Positions 1-14,500 of a stretch of 64,000 nt of DNA are shown piece after piece; within the stretch, counting starts at the first letter, position 1, and every line of letters starts with the position of its first letter. The stretch covers positions 2,392,660 through 2,456,659 of the forward strand of contig CM017567.1 of the NCBI GenBank assembly GCA_007844125.1, in the 5' to 3' direction. The translations under genes and the position numbers were made by a program. The notes below the pieces were generated by a model. The model did no database searches. It saw nothing but the letters and a program-made list of their open reading frames with translations, and had not been told where the DNA came from. This stretch comes from Sinonovacula constricta. Its lineage: Eukaryota; Mollusca; Bivalvia; Cardiida; Solecurtidae.

Positions 1-502
1 ATGTAAAATTGAACGATTATAAACAATTAGAAAAAGGGAAAAGATACTGTTTACAAAAAAATAAATTGGCTGTTTCTTCGGAAAATCAATTTTAAAAGTT
101 TTCCTGAAAGGCATACACTATACTATTTTAAATAATGTGGCATAGAACGAGGTTAAGGGCATGTCAAAACAAAAAGAAAAACATTTCGTGGTCTTATTTT
201 TTGTATAAAAGTGTTCCTCTCCTCCTCCTTGTTTTATTTCTTGTCATCGCCTCTTTATCCCAAAAGGTCTCATCATATTTATGATTCAAACTTGTCAGAC
301 AGTTGCACAGATAAAAGTCCCTTCGATTTGATGGAAACAATAGACGATGGTTAACGATGGTAAACTAACTTGCTTCAGATGCCGAATATCTTTAAATGAG
401 TAACCATGACAAGAAACCTTCAATTTTTAATGAAATATGAGAATTAAAATGAATCACAAAGCCACAAACTACAATAACAAAAAACACACAAAAGCAACAA
501 CA
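1..502. other. AT-rich sequence, nothing recognised
   Basis: No gene, RNA or repeat is visible here. Reading frames are short on both strands. Confidence 0.6.
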
Positions 503-553
503 AAAATAAATAAATAAATAAATAAATAAATAAACACCAACAAACAAACAAAC
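503..553. repeat. (AAAT)n then (AAAC)n microsatellite
   Basis: About eight AAAT units are followed directly by several CAAA units. Such A-rich tetranucleotide runs are often left by retroposon tails, but no retroposon body is seen upstream. Confidence 0.9.
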
Positions 554-812
554 AACTTCAGGGTCTGGAACTTTAGTCTATTGACCAAAAAAAGTTTCAG
601 CATATCCATTCGGATAACCTACATGAAGCGGAAAGTTATTGTTTGCCAACAGAGTATCCCCTCTTGATGCTTCCGTCACTTGTTATCCTTTCTTTCTTAC
701 AAATGTGTCATCTTTTTTCACCTTGATACAATCCAGTACATTTGTATTATAACCTTACAACCAGCTAGATGACAACCAGTTATTTAGGTGTCCATCAAGT
801 GTGTTCGGTTGT

Positions 813-902
813 AATGTCTGGTTGCCAAGAATGGAAAGCATTGATTGATCAACTGTATTTGAATCCAATGTCTAGTTGCCAAGAAATAGAAAGCATTTAT
901 TG
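813..902. repeat. Two-copy direct repeat, 54 bp apart
   Basis: A segment of about 36 bp beginning AATGTCTGGTTGCCAAGAA at 813 recurs at 867 with a few substitutions. The copies are separated by a short spacer, which suggests a local tandem duplication of about 54 bp. Confidence 0.85.
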
Positions 903-2408
<1,506 letters not shown>

Positions 2409-2439
2409 CTCTTAATAGACCTTCCGAAAACATGATTTA

Positions 2440-2700
2440 TCTGCCCCTACATTTCGCTTTCAATTGAGCTTTAATTTCCGGAAAACGCGCACCTGTTACT
2501 TACGGGTAGTGTAAACTCTGCCAAATCTGAACGCCCACATTACTCGGTTCATTGAAGCGAAGTGTAAAAAGACTGACGCCATGAGCATTACATCGAAAAG
2601 GATATGCAATGGGCACGCGCGTGACTGTTGTGACTAAGAAAAGTAGTTCTATCATTAACTGCAATCACTCTGAAGCTTTGAAGAATTAAATGTCGGCCAT
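2440..2700. promoter_or_regulatory. CpG-dense segment, possible promoter or 5' exon region
   Basis: CG dinucleotides cluster here (near 2479-2503, 2531-2560, 2577, 2593 and 2611-2621) in a window where they are otherwise sparse. The stretch contains the candidate minus-strand first exon at 2504-2582. It ends just before a plus-strand ATG at 2690 that lies in a GGCCATGTT context, similar to a YY1-type motif. This would fit a bidirectional promoter, but no TATA box or other core element is clear. A younger inserted repeat with undecayed CpGs would look the same. Confidence 0.2.
2504..2582 (-). CDS. Candidate first coding exon, mitochondrial-presequence-like
   Basis: Read on the minus strand, an ATG at 2582-2580 opens 26 codons plus one base and then meets a donor of the form CCC|GTAAGTA at 2503, whose intron side matches the consensus. 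The peptide starts MASVFLHFAS and ends RFGRVYTT. It has arginines at residues 13, 19 and 22, no acidic residue, and an R-V-Y-T-T ending like many mitochondrial presequence cleavage regions. A second in-frame ATG lies two codons upstream, and an in-frame TAG lies further upstream. The segment is in the CpG-dense patch. Any further exons would lie to the left, and none was recognised in 1-2503. Against it: the frame is short and no homology can be tested here. The encoded protein is unknown. Confidence 0.3.
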
Positions 2701-2953
2701 GTTAAAATGGACTAAAAGGTTTGACAAAAAAGAGGCAGCGTTTGCTTCGATCCTTTTGAAGTTTGCCGTCACCAAGAAAAACGCACAATTAACACACTTT
2801 TTGATTTCTCGAGAAACTTATCATCTTGTCCTCTACAATGTTGTGTTTTTCTTTAATTGCTGTCAGATATTTATTAAGCTGAGAGGGTATGATCCTGGCA
2901 ATCATGGAAATTTCCTATCTCTCACAAACTGGGTCATGCATGGCTTACATTAG
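2690..2953 (+). other. 87-codon ATG frame, unassigned
   Basis: The frame begins MSAMLKWTKRF just right of the CpG-dense patch and diverges from the candidate minus-strand exon. Its first half is lysine-rich and its second half is hydrophobic. No domain is recognised, and there is no convincing donor before the stop. It may be chance. Confidence 0.12.
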
Positions 2954-3134
2954 AGACAAGTAGGATTATCGAGTTATTTGGAGTCACAGTTTGGATTATT
3001 TAAGAAAGGTGAATTACAAAATGATACTTACAGAGGTAAGATAAAAAATATTTCGAAACTCGAAAATCATGCAGGAGGATACAAAAGAAATATAACAAAA
3101 TTCTTTTCTCTGGAAACGCTACTTACGTCGGCAT

Positions 3135-3143
3135 ATTTTTTTT

Positions 3144-3194
<51 letters not shown>

Positions 3195-3210
3195 GTGTTT
3201 GCGTGTTTGT
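3135..3210. repeat. Poly-T followed by (GT)n
   Basis: A run of 14 T is followed by about 30 GT units broken by two TTTG interruptions. All reading frames across it are simple translations of the repeat. Confidence 0.97.
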
Positions 3211-4099
3211 GTTGTGGTTGTTAAAAGTTCGTTATTTTTCGATATTGTAAACACCCCTTTTGTATCTATATTAACATTAATATATTGCTTTTATCTTATT
3301 TTTAAATTTTGTGGTCATGTAACAACGACAACAGCATAAAATTACTACTTTAAAACGAAAAAATAGAAACTTTAAAATATAATTAAACCCTCTCCAAAAT
3401 TCATAATACATTCTATAAGAAACGGATTTAAAATCATGTTTGCTTATTTCAATCACGTTTTACACCAACATAAACAAAGCAGATACCAAAATGATTTGTT
3501 TCAACAAAATAGATGAAGTCATTAACTTTTACTTTACATTTTTTTAGAATTCAAAATTTAATAAATAGTTCCTTGTTGTGCAAAGTATTATTTGACATTT
3601 GGTTGAGTTTATGCAAATCCATATAAGTATATGACATTTGCAACATCTTAACGTTTCGGTGGTTATACGAATAACCCCAGATGCCTAAGTTAGAGCATTT
3701 AACTATTATTTTACTATTAATGAGATTGTGTAATAAAATTTACTTACTAAAAAACAATTAAAAAAGCAAATAGGACCGCTGAAACTGTGAAGAAAAAAAA
3801 CTTCCTGTTTGTCACATAAGTATTGTATTTAAGAAAAAAACCCACAAGATAATGGTATGTAACAAGGAAGAATATAAGCACAATGCTCGATGATTCTTTT
3901 TAAATGTTTGGACAATAATTTTCAAATATCAATAAAATCCTAATTATGATTAAGCAATCATATTACCTTTTTTCATAACATTCGGGATGCCATTTTCAAA
4001 TCTTGCTACTTTGTTATGTTCCAATTATGTGAAAGCGTGTGTTCGCCATTGTTTCCATTTTGTAGAATTTATTTTGAATGAAATTAATTTAGACCAAAG
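3211..4099. other. AT-rich sequence, nothing recognised
   Basis: There are only short frames and A- or T-rich runs, with no repeat family detected. Confidence 0.55.
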
Positions 4100-5430
4100 T
4101 GCAGAGAAAAAGCAGAACCATGCCACTTGTTTATCACAGCCAGTTAAAATGGCATTGTTGCTTATCACCGCTGTTGCAAAAAAAAACACACACAAAAAAC
4201 ACACTCACAAACAACAACAACAGTGATATGAAAATTTATATTCCCAGGCTAGTATAATGTCAAATTAACTGATGGCTTGAGTTGTAACATCTGACAGAAA
4301 CCAATCATTGAAGTAAAGAAAATTGCCTTTAAAATATGCAGATTGGTTCAGTAACTGGCAGGAAAGGCATGGTCAGAACATATTAAAAATGAAAAGTACT
4401 AGGCAAGATTGTTTTTCGTTTGCTTACATTCTTAAAGTTTATGCGTAGAAGAGGGTCGCCTTCATTTATATATTTAATAAACTAAATGTGGCCACACCAG
4501 GCGAATGTTATCACAATGATTTACAGAGTTATTGAATTTGGTATAATTTAGTCCATGCCGTCTTGGCTTAAATGAGTCTGCTTGCATAACATGAATCTGG
4601 AATAAAATATATTTATTGTGGATGTAAGACCAGAAACTTTCCTAGCATCTCTGGTATTTTCTGTTTTGAAATAACGATGAGCAACAGAAGTTCAAAGCAT
4701 GCAACCACTGACCGGAAAGAATAACTGTGGAATAATAACTCCGGAAGACTCCTTAAACGCTAGTAAATTAATCATACTTTTGTAAGATTAATAATTTATA
4801 CACAATTTAATTGCTACTACGTTTAACACTTATCTTTACATTAAAACATTATACCATGCATGTATCAGCAGTTAATAGATAAAATTAAACTGACATCTAT
4901 CATTCTTACGTATTCCTGTATCATATAGCGTTACGAATATTTTGAATAATAAAAACAATTATGTTTATATGGGCTTTCTTCAGTCTCAATTTTCATAAGG
5001 CTATTCGTAAATAAAATAAATTTGTTTATTGGCTTCAAACGGGTTTAAAATAGTGCTAAATCGTAAAAAACACACCCCATATCAGACAGCCATTAGAACT
5101 ATTACATAAATTACTCAAAAATCTTAAGAATGCATTACCGCATATTATCTTTTATTAGCCAAATATCTTATCTTTTATCTCTCACTAGATAGCTGATTTA
5201 ATAGGCAAAATGGCTTGCACACATTTTCTGCTTAAAGGAAGCATAAAAAATATGCATATTACTGCGTATTGAGACATAAATATGCCATGCATTTATTGCA
5301 ATAACGTAAGCCGAGGTATTGCAAAGGCCAACTTTTATGGTTTGATAGGTATAAGTTTGACATGTTTATGAATTCGATAATTTGCTACAAACAGTGAGGC
5401 TAAGAAAAATGTCCAGAATCGTTGCGGAAT
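4100..5430. repeat. Family A, copy 1 (non-coding duplication)
   Basis: This stretch is collinear with 6890-8145. Shared anchors are TTTATCACAGCC (4130 and 6911), CTAGCATC...CCACTGACC (4642-4713 and 7580-7649), an AATTGC...TTTACATT block (about 4806-4850 and 7760-7795), and TTGACATGTTTATGA (5356 and 8065). The last is followed by similar sequence containing GTCC(A/T)GAAT. Identity looks moderate, with many indels. No frame is conserved between the copies, so the unit is probably non-coding. Confidence 0.65.
4178..4223. repeat. A-rich / CA-rich low-complexity tract
   Basis: An A run grades into CACA, CAAA and CAA units. Confidence 0.9.
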
Positions 5431-6889
5431 GTTTAGTCTCCTTTTTACGAAGTGTTTGTAAAAGTATTTTCAAACTGTTTATAAATACAAAATGCACAAA
5501 CAACAATTTTGAAAGGAATCAACATTGGTGATAACAACGGTAGTTTCCTAGAAATGTTAATGGTACGCGGTCGTCTGTTCTTAGTATATTTGTTTTGTTG
5601 TTTTTTAAATATAAATGATGATATTATCTACAAAGAAACTATGCAAGTGATAAGTTTATTTAGTTCTTTGCTGACATTTAAATATTTTCTGTCAACTTTA
5701 ATGAACACAATTTCAAAAAGTTTAACTTTACAATCCCCTTATTTTTCACATTTCGGTTGAAACATTATTTCAGTAAACATTCTTTATAAATTAAGTCATA
5801 TTTCATATCTTACAGTAATAAAACAGACGCATACTACGGAACGAAGGCGTAGAACCGTTCGAACATATGGCTAAAGATAAGTGCTTCTGACAATAAACTA
5901 TATAAGAATTAATGCAGACAAAATTGCAATGTGTTGTGTGGCGAAAAATGCGTCATCTGTGTACCCATGTTACAGGCAAACATGCGTGTCTCGGTTACTC
6001 ATTTCTTTTTCCTTCTTAACTTCTTTTGTGATAATTACTTTTTGATACAACAAGGACAGCTAGGACAGCGAAATTACATGCCCTTTTGTCATACTCGATG
6101 ATAATATATTCTTTTAAAAAACATTTATTAACGTCTGTTTATACACCTATAATAAAAATCTTATTTTGGAATATTTTGTCCTAGTATCAGACTGGTTTAC
6201 ACGCGACATTTCCGCCTTAAGGATTTATGTAAATATATACCGGTAGTGAATTGATAAGTATGACAGACATCAACCTAGATGTTATGCCACTGATTTTGAA
6301 ATAACCTTTACTGTAGAACTGTGGAAATTGACATTAATTTTTGTTGTAATGAAATAGCTGGTGGCTAGACAAATGCTCTTGCTTTTATCCTTTTTGTTAA
6401 CTTAAGGAAGCTATTTGTCATTATAAAACAGTCAAAACTCGATGAATAATGTATAGTTTTACCTGCGGATAAACCACGTTTTTTACAAAATTGTAGAATT
6501 TTCCGCCACTAGTACTTTCATAAGCACCAAATGTTACATTCATACAGTCATTGACAGTATTTAAATAGGTGTTATAGAGATTCAATATCAGGCACGAATC
6601 GAAACAAATAAATCCTTTACTGTAGTAGGGTTCAGTGCTTATAGGGCATCATACAAAGCACAATTCTTAACCAATGCCACTTACAACTACAATTACTGCA
6701 GTTCGTAATTACGTTGCTAAATATTGAACAAAAGTGAGGATAATCCAGGGCTACATTTGGGATCAGTGAAAAGATTCCTTTATATATAAATATATTGTTC
6801 TAAAAAAGCTCAGTTTGACATCAGGAACAATCTTTCAACATTCTGCGAGCCTGTCTATAATAACCTTCCTATGTTTAACATTTGTTCTT
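5431..6889. other. AT-rich sequence, nothing recognised
   Basis: This is the spacer between the two family A copies. Frames of up to 83 codons are leucine- and isoleucine-rich and show no family resemblance. Confidence 0.5.
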
Positions 6890-8145
6890 TTTTCCATCTT
6901 AAATATTTGTTTATCACAGCCAAGAAAAAATGAAAACACAAACAGGAAAAGTAAATTATTAAATCTTCTTGACAATATAATGTAAAACTGTGACTTTTGT
7001 GAATCTCTTGACAGAAAGCAGTAGGTAAAATAAAGAAGATGGCATCTAAATATGTACAGATTATATGTATAATTGATTTTGACGTGTTTGGTTATCTGCT
7101 GTAATGCTTTAGCTTTAAAATCACGGACAACATTTAATTAAATAAGACCTTTGACTCTGAGTTCCATTACAATAAAAGCTTCTTGAGAGCTTTGGAGTAT
7201 TATCATGGGTATTTAAATCAAAAGCATCCAAACTTGCGTAATTACGCTACAAATCACAAAACTTGTGGCAAGGTTAAAATTTGACATGTTTATGAGTAAA
7301 AGTAATTTGTGAGAAGATATGGTCGTGTTTTGCAGGCTAACTTCACTTTAAAAGACATGTCGAAAATTTTATTGTAATTAACTTTTTTTTAAATATGTTG
7401 GCTTTCATCTATTGTTAAGTACAGACTGTGATCAAAAACAGAAGCTGTTGTGACAATGATTTGCTGAGTAAATGCTTTTTAGCATATCGGTCCATATTTG
7501 TTCGAATAGATGAGTATGTTTGTCTGCCAGAAATCTTGAACAAAACATCTTGATAATGGTTGTCTAGGCAGACCATTTACTAGCATCTTTGGAATATTGT
7601 ATATGAATATTTTGAGGACAAGAAATTCAAACTCATGAAACCACTGACCCACTGGCCCGAGCGAATATCATAAGATGTCTGAAATATGCTGGTAAATTAA
7701 ATCTTCAGATTTTAAATTCTAAAATTTTGTTATACACGTATATTAAAACGAATCGACATTCAATTGCCGCTTTGTTATACATCATTTTTACATTTAAACG
7801 TTTCTATTAATGAATAATCAAACAAACCCTAACAGTATGCGTTCATTGACTTACTTGTTTTGAACTCCTATCTTTTATAAGCCTACGATGTGTATATTCT
7901 TCTCAAAGTCACATTTATAATAAATATAAAATCTTACCTAATTACCGATATTTAACACAGTAAGTAATTTCTATGCGTATTGATTAAATTATAAACATTT
8001 CATGCCTTTGTCATATTAATCATGTGTAAATATATTGCAACGACAAACTATTCTAGATATAAACTTGACATGTTTATGATTCAGATAATTTGATGCAAGA
8101 AGGAGAAACGTCCTGAATTGTTTCAGAATGTTATTTATTTGAGTC
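6890..8145. repeat. Family A, copy 2
   Basis: This is the second copy of the duplicated segment at 4100-5430, offset by about 2.7-2.9 kb. An additional TTGACATGTTTATGAG motif at 7280 has no equivalent at that point in copy 1, so the unit may itself contain an older internal duplication. Confidence 0.65.
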
Positions 8146-8758
8146 AGTTAGGACATTAATCTTTTTAATGATGAAAAGAAACAGGACGAGGAAGTTTTTG
8201 ATTAGCCATAAATGCATTTAAAAACACGTTCATCCCGCCAACCAATATAGTTTTTACAGGAATATAATTTTAACCAGGTCGTTAAATAAGTGTCAAACCA
8301 ATATCATTATCTCCAGAATTTATTTCGATAATTGGAAAAAAGACCTTTTTACGTAAGATGGCACTGTTAACTATATTGCATTTCCAGTTTGCTCTAAATT
8401 AAGCCAAGCGTGAGTGACACCCGTAGAAATAAACTGTAACTGAATTTTATTTTTATTTTTAACCGTTGTATGAACTTTCTGTAAACATTATATATGTAAA
8501 GGCACCAACTTAATGCAGCTCTAAACAACACGGGAAACATTGCTCTGGCATATGTGATGTTGGAACCTGGAATGTTGGAAACATGTGAATAGTGGTTTGT
8601 GTTTTGAAAATAGTGGATTAAGTAATTGCTTAACCAGGTAATTCCTATAAATGTATATTGAATAATTGTGACAACCGATATTGTTAAACTAGTTTTGGTC
8701 AGCCTTTCAAAATTGTTAAAGTAGACTTAAACCTGGCTGTAATCAATCTGCTTTGTAG
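8146..8758. other. AT-rich sequence before the candidate exon
   Basis: No gene or repeat is recognised. A short frame near 8525-8610 is open but lacks a plausible donor. Confidence 0.45.
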
Positions 8759-8846
8759 GCGTAAAGAAGAACTGAAAGTATCGTCTATTGCGGCAGAAAT
8801 GAACATAAGCCAAACTAGGGCTGGTGTTAATAAACAGTTACAATTG
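8759..8846 (+). CDS. Candidate internal exon (29 codons), family unknown
   Basis: The segment is bordered by an acceptor-like site (pyrimidine-rich tract ending CTTTGTAG, 8751-8758) and a donor-like TTG|GTATGT at 8847. One frame is open throughout. The first base completes a codon, then 29 codons follow and end exactly at the border. The peptide begins RKEELKVSSIAAEM and ends AGVNKQLQL. Its alanine, glutamate, lysine and glutamine content is unlike the F/I/Y/N-rich translations of surrounding DNA. Downstream segments at 9178-9212, 10470-10564 and 12749-12799 are open in compatible phases, but their splice sites are weaker. I do not recognise the protein. Short open segments between AG and GT are frequent by chance, so this stays a candidate. 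Confidence 0.25.
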
Positions 8847-11486
8847 GTATGTTCAAACAATCTTAGTTTTTGTCATTAAGAGCGAACATTCACTTTAAAC
8901 AGGTCTCGATTTTGGAGAGCAAAAATCACATAGGCTATCAAATACAAGACAATAGTTGGCATTATTGCTTAGCAGGTTATATTGCAAACCATTAATAATG
9001 CTAGGACATGACATGCTGTCTTCTAAATGCTCTTTTCTTGCTATATAAATAGACATTTTCATCTATGGATAGACTAAAATCACGACCCTTCCATCATTTT
9101 ATTCTTATCAGCGAAAATATCACACAACGCAAATATGCACTAATAATGCAATGCGTCAAAATTATTGTCTTATAGAGCTGGATAGTTTACCACCATGCAA
9201 CGCATTAGACTGGTATGTTAAAAGATGAATGGTTTAATTGCGTCAAAAGAATGCTTACTGAGCAGAAAAATCTTGTAACTGTATTTTGTTATGAAAAGAC
9301 GATCGATCCTCTTTCCAATGTCGAATTTTCATTAATCAACTTCTTCTGCTGAAACTTTAAGTAACAGCATTTTTAGATCTGTTCAATATTTTATGTAATT
9401 GAAAGAATATCATTGCTAATGTTTACTTTAAATTCCTCGTATCTGCGGAGAGCAGAAACTGTCATATTACAAAAACAAAAGGAATAAACATTACGGAATG
9501 AATCATAATTAAAGGTCATAAATAGCAAGGATCATTCTTTATCGAACATTTTTATGTCAAATATAAAGCACTGCTTTGGACTTTCGCTATTCTTTCTCAT
9601 TAGTTGTCCATCGTTCCCTGCTTATTATGGATTGCTTTGCTTAACATGATCCCGTCATTTTTTTTGAAAATGTTCCATGTAATTTTAATTCTGAGTCTGA
9701 CCTTAATTAAGCAAAAATGCAACTGTTAAAGTAAACATTGTAAAAAGAATGGCCTTCTGAGAAAATAGGTTGACGTTTTTTACTCAAGAAGGGGCGTTTC
9801 TAATCTTTGATCCGATATTATTTCAAATTTTCGAAACAGCACAAATTCTGGAGTTTAAAAAAATACTATGACGATGATGAAAAATTACGATGACGATGAT
9901 GAAACCCGTAAAGGACAGCAGAGATCAGCTTGATTTTATGTTATCTGAATAAACCGGATTGTAGGTAAAGTTACATTTCAGGCCTCTGTTTTTTACGATT
10001 AATAAACAGAAAAATGTTCCAGGGAAATAAGGTTTGTGACGACATCGATAGTTCCGAATGGTGTCGTGTTGCAAAAGTCATTGTCTGTGTGATCGTTAAA
10101 AAGAAAAAAACGCATTACGCCCCGGTTGCGTATTTTACCCATTTCCTTAACAAGAAAATGGATAAAATTATTTCTAAAAGAGGCGGTTGTTAAGACAGTT
10201 TTGTGTATTAAAACATGAATAGATTCATGACTACAATTTTCCTGGTTTAAATTTGAGAAGTCCACCCCAGGTGGTATCTCAAATAGATATGTGTAGAGTG
10301 TTCTCTTTGTGTTTTTAAATGTCGCTAATTTTGGATATCAGCTCAACGGGCTTGATTTAAGATAATTGCTGATCTTATGTGATCTTATGAACCTTTCCTT
10401 CCTTTCGTTTTAGCATTTTTTTATGGAAAATGGTTGAGATATTAATGTTGATGGATGGTTTTGATTTAGGATCTTGACCTACGATTTCATTTTTGATCAT
10501 ATATACGTCGAATGGAATCCCCGTCACTATCCTTTACCAATTGCAATCACACCACAAGCGAAACGTAATCTTCAAATCCTGCTTCTTCATGTTTGTTGTG
10601 TGATAGATATGTATCTCTGTAATAGTGTCATTAGCTTTTCCTATCGGATCATAGGGTAAAGATAATCAATTAGATAGGAATAATAATTGCGGTCCACTGT
10701 CACTGGAACATACGATAGATCAATTAAAGCAATAAGAATAAACGAAAAAAAGAAGAAACGGGCGAAAGAATAATGTGATTGGCAAGGGCCAAAATGGAAT
10801 TTGACAGTGCTATTGATTTGAACGACGAAAAAGTGCTTTGGTAAGGAAAACTTCGATACTTACATATTATAATTAAGTGTGTTGTTCACAACATTCACCG
10901 AAAAATTGTACTTTTCACATTCCAAGGCCAAATGTTGTTGTGGTTTACAAGTTATTGGATCTAGGAAATTGCCCGACATTTTTTAAAATCATGTTCTTGA
11001 ACGTAAACACTTTTCACAATCTTACATACGGAGCCCTAGAAAATCCCTCGTCAATGCTTTAGACAATGTCGAATCTCATTTTTTTTAAATATTTGTGATA
11101 AGAATGTAATACATGAAAAAAGAGCTCAGATACAGAACAGAATAGATTATAGAAGACCGATTGGACTCAGTTATAAACAAGAAAAACAGCTCTGCTTTAA
11201 TAATTGCAAAACGGCAGTTTGTCACGCATACATCTTTTCCAATCAGTTAAACAAACAGCCGCTTGAACTATAACTTATTCTTAAATCAAGATCTAATTAA
11301 CAAGAACGTAGAAACCTGCTGCATTTAAAGTTGCCCAGACAACAGATAATTACACAGCCTACAGTTTTTTGCATGGCATTTCAATTGAACAACAAATTCG
11401 AAGAGTCGATTAAAATGCTTATAACACGTTGAAAATTAAAAATAATGAAAGGTCCCTGTCACTTAACTTTAAAAAATGGCATGGTT
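8847..11486. other. AT-rich sequence with low-confidence coding-like segments
   Basis: There are two coding-like frames but no established gene. Plus strand 10470-10655 starts after a GATTTAG acceptor-like site, is open for 62 codons, and ends at GG|GTAAAG. Minus strand 10265-9999 is open for 88 codons and contains RFFLFND, a string reminiscent of a PH-domain strand; that resemblance is too short to rely on. A possible polyadenylation signal AATAAA lies at 9483. Confidence 0.3.
9868..9904. repeat. Two-copy 15-bp direct repeat, period 22
   Basis: ATGACGATGATGAAA occurs at 9868 and 9890. Confidence 0.9.
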
Positions 11487-11526
11487 AATCATTTTGAAAT
11501 ATACAGAATCATTTTGAAATATACAG
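11487..11526. repeat. Perfect 20-bp tandem duplication
   Basis: AATCATTTTGAAATATACAG occurs twice head to tail with no mismatch. This suggests a recent replication-slippage event. Confidence 0.95.
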
Positions 11527-14500
11527 AAGGAACAATCTGTTTATCGAATTTTAATTGTCTCTATTTATCGCATAATTTATTTGAAAGTTATGAAAAACGT
11601 AATCATAACAGTTTAGCAAGCGTTCGCAAATGAAAATGGAAACAAAATACTTGACATTTTTGTTCAAAAGGCATTTCATGTTTAATTATTCACTGAAAAG
11701 CAGAACATTGTCGTATTGACAAGTTAAAGTACGATACAAATTATTGTTTTAACACTTAAAATTCATTATTCAACACATTCCTGCTGTAAAACCGCACAAT
11801 CCACTAAAGCTGATTTGACAGTTTTACAACACAAAACAAGTAATAATTGCCATTAAAGTCATCCAGTGCAGCAAGAAATATTTTAACCGAGATATAAAGG
11901 CGTAGCATTGTTCAGAATCAACTACTCACCGACATTTTATTTTTTGTTAATTATCAACAAAGTAGTCAGTCACATTTAAATGTTCTCCTGATCGATTTGA
12001 CGCAGATATTCATTGGTAGATTTATCCAAATTTTGTTCATATATAACCGTTATGTTTTGAAATGATATTCTCATTTCTCTGAATCAAATAATGCTCAAGG
12101 GTAAGATGATAGCTAATGATAACCACCGGAGGCACAATGTTCAAAGATATTGATTTGTAAATGTTAAAAAGCTAAATATAAAACATTACTAATTCTTCTA
12201 TCCTTCTTGTGCTTACTTATATGTTGCTTACATGGCCGCTGACATTTATTACCAGCTTTACATTTTCTCTGATGACATGAGACTTTTGTAGTGGCATCCA
12301 GATTTTTCTTGACATATTTAAGTTTCCTTTCGTTCGGCTTTCTTCCGTTAGACGAGCTTAACAGAAGACATAAATGACACATGTGATTAAAAGTTTATTA
12401 TATTGTTATCTATTTTTCTGTCTCGAGTCCTTACACCTCCACCTTATGGAGTTATTAACATTCATTTGGAAAAGTACGTTTGTACATAATACCAGCACAT
12501 TCTTCTTTGTGTAGCGAGCCTTTAACATTATTTCTTACTCTTATTTTTCTTTTTTCGATGACGTCATCGTCCTTAAAAAGAAACAATCCGACCTACATAT
12601 GCTTGGGCCAGTTGACATATTGACCTATAAGGCTTCTTAATCTGACCCAATGACATTTTAATATATATATAAGTAATATAACACTATAATAGTATTCTTG
12701 TGCGTGAAATCCGATAACGCCAATTAACATTACAATTTGGTGTTCCAGAGCATGCCATTATAGAAATATTTGATCATCTAAACACGCTCATGGCAGGTGG
12801 TATGTAAATAGGTATGTTTTTATACAAATAACTAAAGATTTGTTGTTGAGTGTGTTTTTGTCAGAAAAACAAGATATTTTTTCATACACTTACAATGTCA
12901 ATGCATTTCCAGAATTCCCTTTGAATCTGATATTGATATCTTTTTTGAGGCTTGCAAAACAAATTATAATGTATGTTGTTTTTTTTTTGCATTCAAATCA
13001 GTTTTAATGATTTGTATTTACAACACATCGTTGTAATCAGTATAGATGCGTATGTTAGCACCCTAAATAGAAATTGCTTATTTCCGGCTTTAGAAAAGTT
13101 TTAGTATGTCTTTGGTTGTTTTGGTCCCATTCTAGGCCTATAAATATGTACATATATTTTATGAGGGTCCAGTAAAAAGTGTTTACTGTGAAGTACGAAA
13201 AACTTTTATATTTCAAATCATGGGTTGACTTTTAAGCTGGACCAACAGCATGGTGAACATAGCGAGGCGTTGTCAAATTAAACCGCATCTCCAGCACAGC
13301 ATAGAGAAAGTATATCAGCACAACAGTTGTTTTAATATGAAACGTTTTCAAAAGAAAGACCATTGTAAAAAATGTATACAATTTAAGCATAATATTCATA
13401 TATTTTTACTAAACATGGGTTCCTTGTAATATTAAATAACGATGGTAACATCCGACACAGGATATACAAAGAAAAAAACAGAGGTATTGCGTAACAACAA
13501 TTTTAGTATTGCGAGTATCAGCTATCAAGAAGCCGTATTGTCTATTAAATTCTAAGCTAAGATGATTCACTAACTTTATTTTTTCTTTTAGTAGGTAATG
13601 ACAATGCATCAATAGAATACTTGTTTTATAATTATTTCATACTATATAGGCGCGTTTATTCTGTCTATGCCAGACGTTTGTAGTTAAGGCAAACATTACT
13701 GTATAGATGTTCACTAAAACACAACACCAAATGCAGCCGCCCAAGTCGTGCACTGCATCGTCTTTTAAATTGGGTATTGTGTTGAAAAGCATGAATACAT
13801 CTAAATGTATAGTCAGAGAATGACACGATTGTGTTTTTGGTATCCTAATAAGATATTCGCCCAAATCCATTAAGCCTCAAATCTTATAATCAATCATATT
13901 GTCTCTTAAAATAAAGAGATAATATATTATGTCTATTTTGAATAGAGTGAAGAAACTAAAAGCTTCCAAAAACTCTCGTAGAATTGCTCCTTTTAGAGTC
14001 ATAAGGGCAAAAAGGTCACAACATATTCACATTTATTGTTACTGATAACCTTTTAGCTTATCCTGCTCTTTGATTAAAAAGTAGTTCTTAGCTTTTTTCC
14101 TATCGTTGTATCAGATCGTACATAAATATACATACATAAATATCAAATTTTTGTTTACAGATAATAGTGTGTACGATATATGTCTTCGTTTAGACAAGTC
14201 GGCCTGAATGGTATTGATAAATATACGAAAATGATATCCTAATATTGAACCATACGAATTCTGATTCGACATAAACAGCGTAGATGATGTTATATCATCC
14301 TAATTCCAGGTTTACAAATAACAGATTTACATGTACCCTGCTTCAGAAACGTTCTCCACTGTCTTTCCGAAAGCTGGTCTCCATTAAAAAGCATGTTTAG
14401 TTTTATATATTTACACTTTATTGGCAATTTCTTTGTGACTTCAGCCATGGTGAGTCTTGCAATGTGTTTAAGCAGGCAATGAATATATATCACGAAATTG

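Noticed and set aside
2978..3339. Frames with a Cys-Val run
   Set aside because: They are created by the (GT)n tract at 3149-3210.
9999..10265. 88-codon minus-strand frame with RFFLFND, suggestive of a PH-domain strand
   Set aside because: A seven-residue resemblance is not enough, the start would be GTG, and no good acceptor with a pyrimidine tract precedes it.
12913..13049. Two exon-like segments following 12749-12799
   Set aside because: The implied intron between them is 31 bp, shorter than animal introns normally are, so at least one is spurious.
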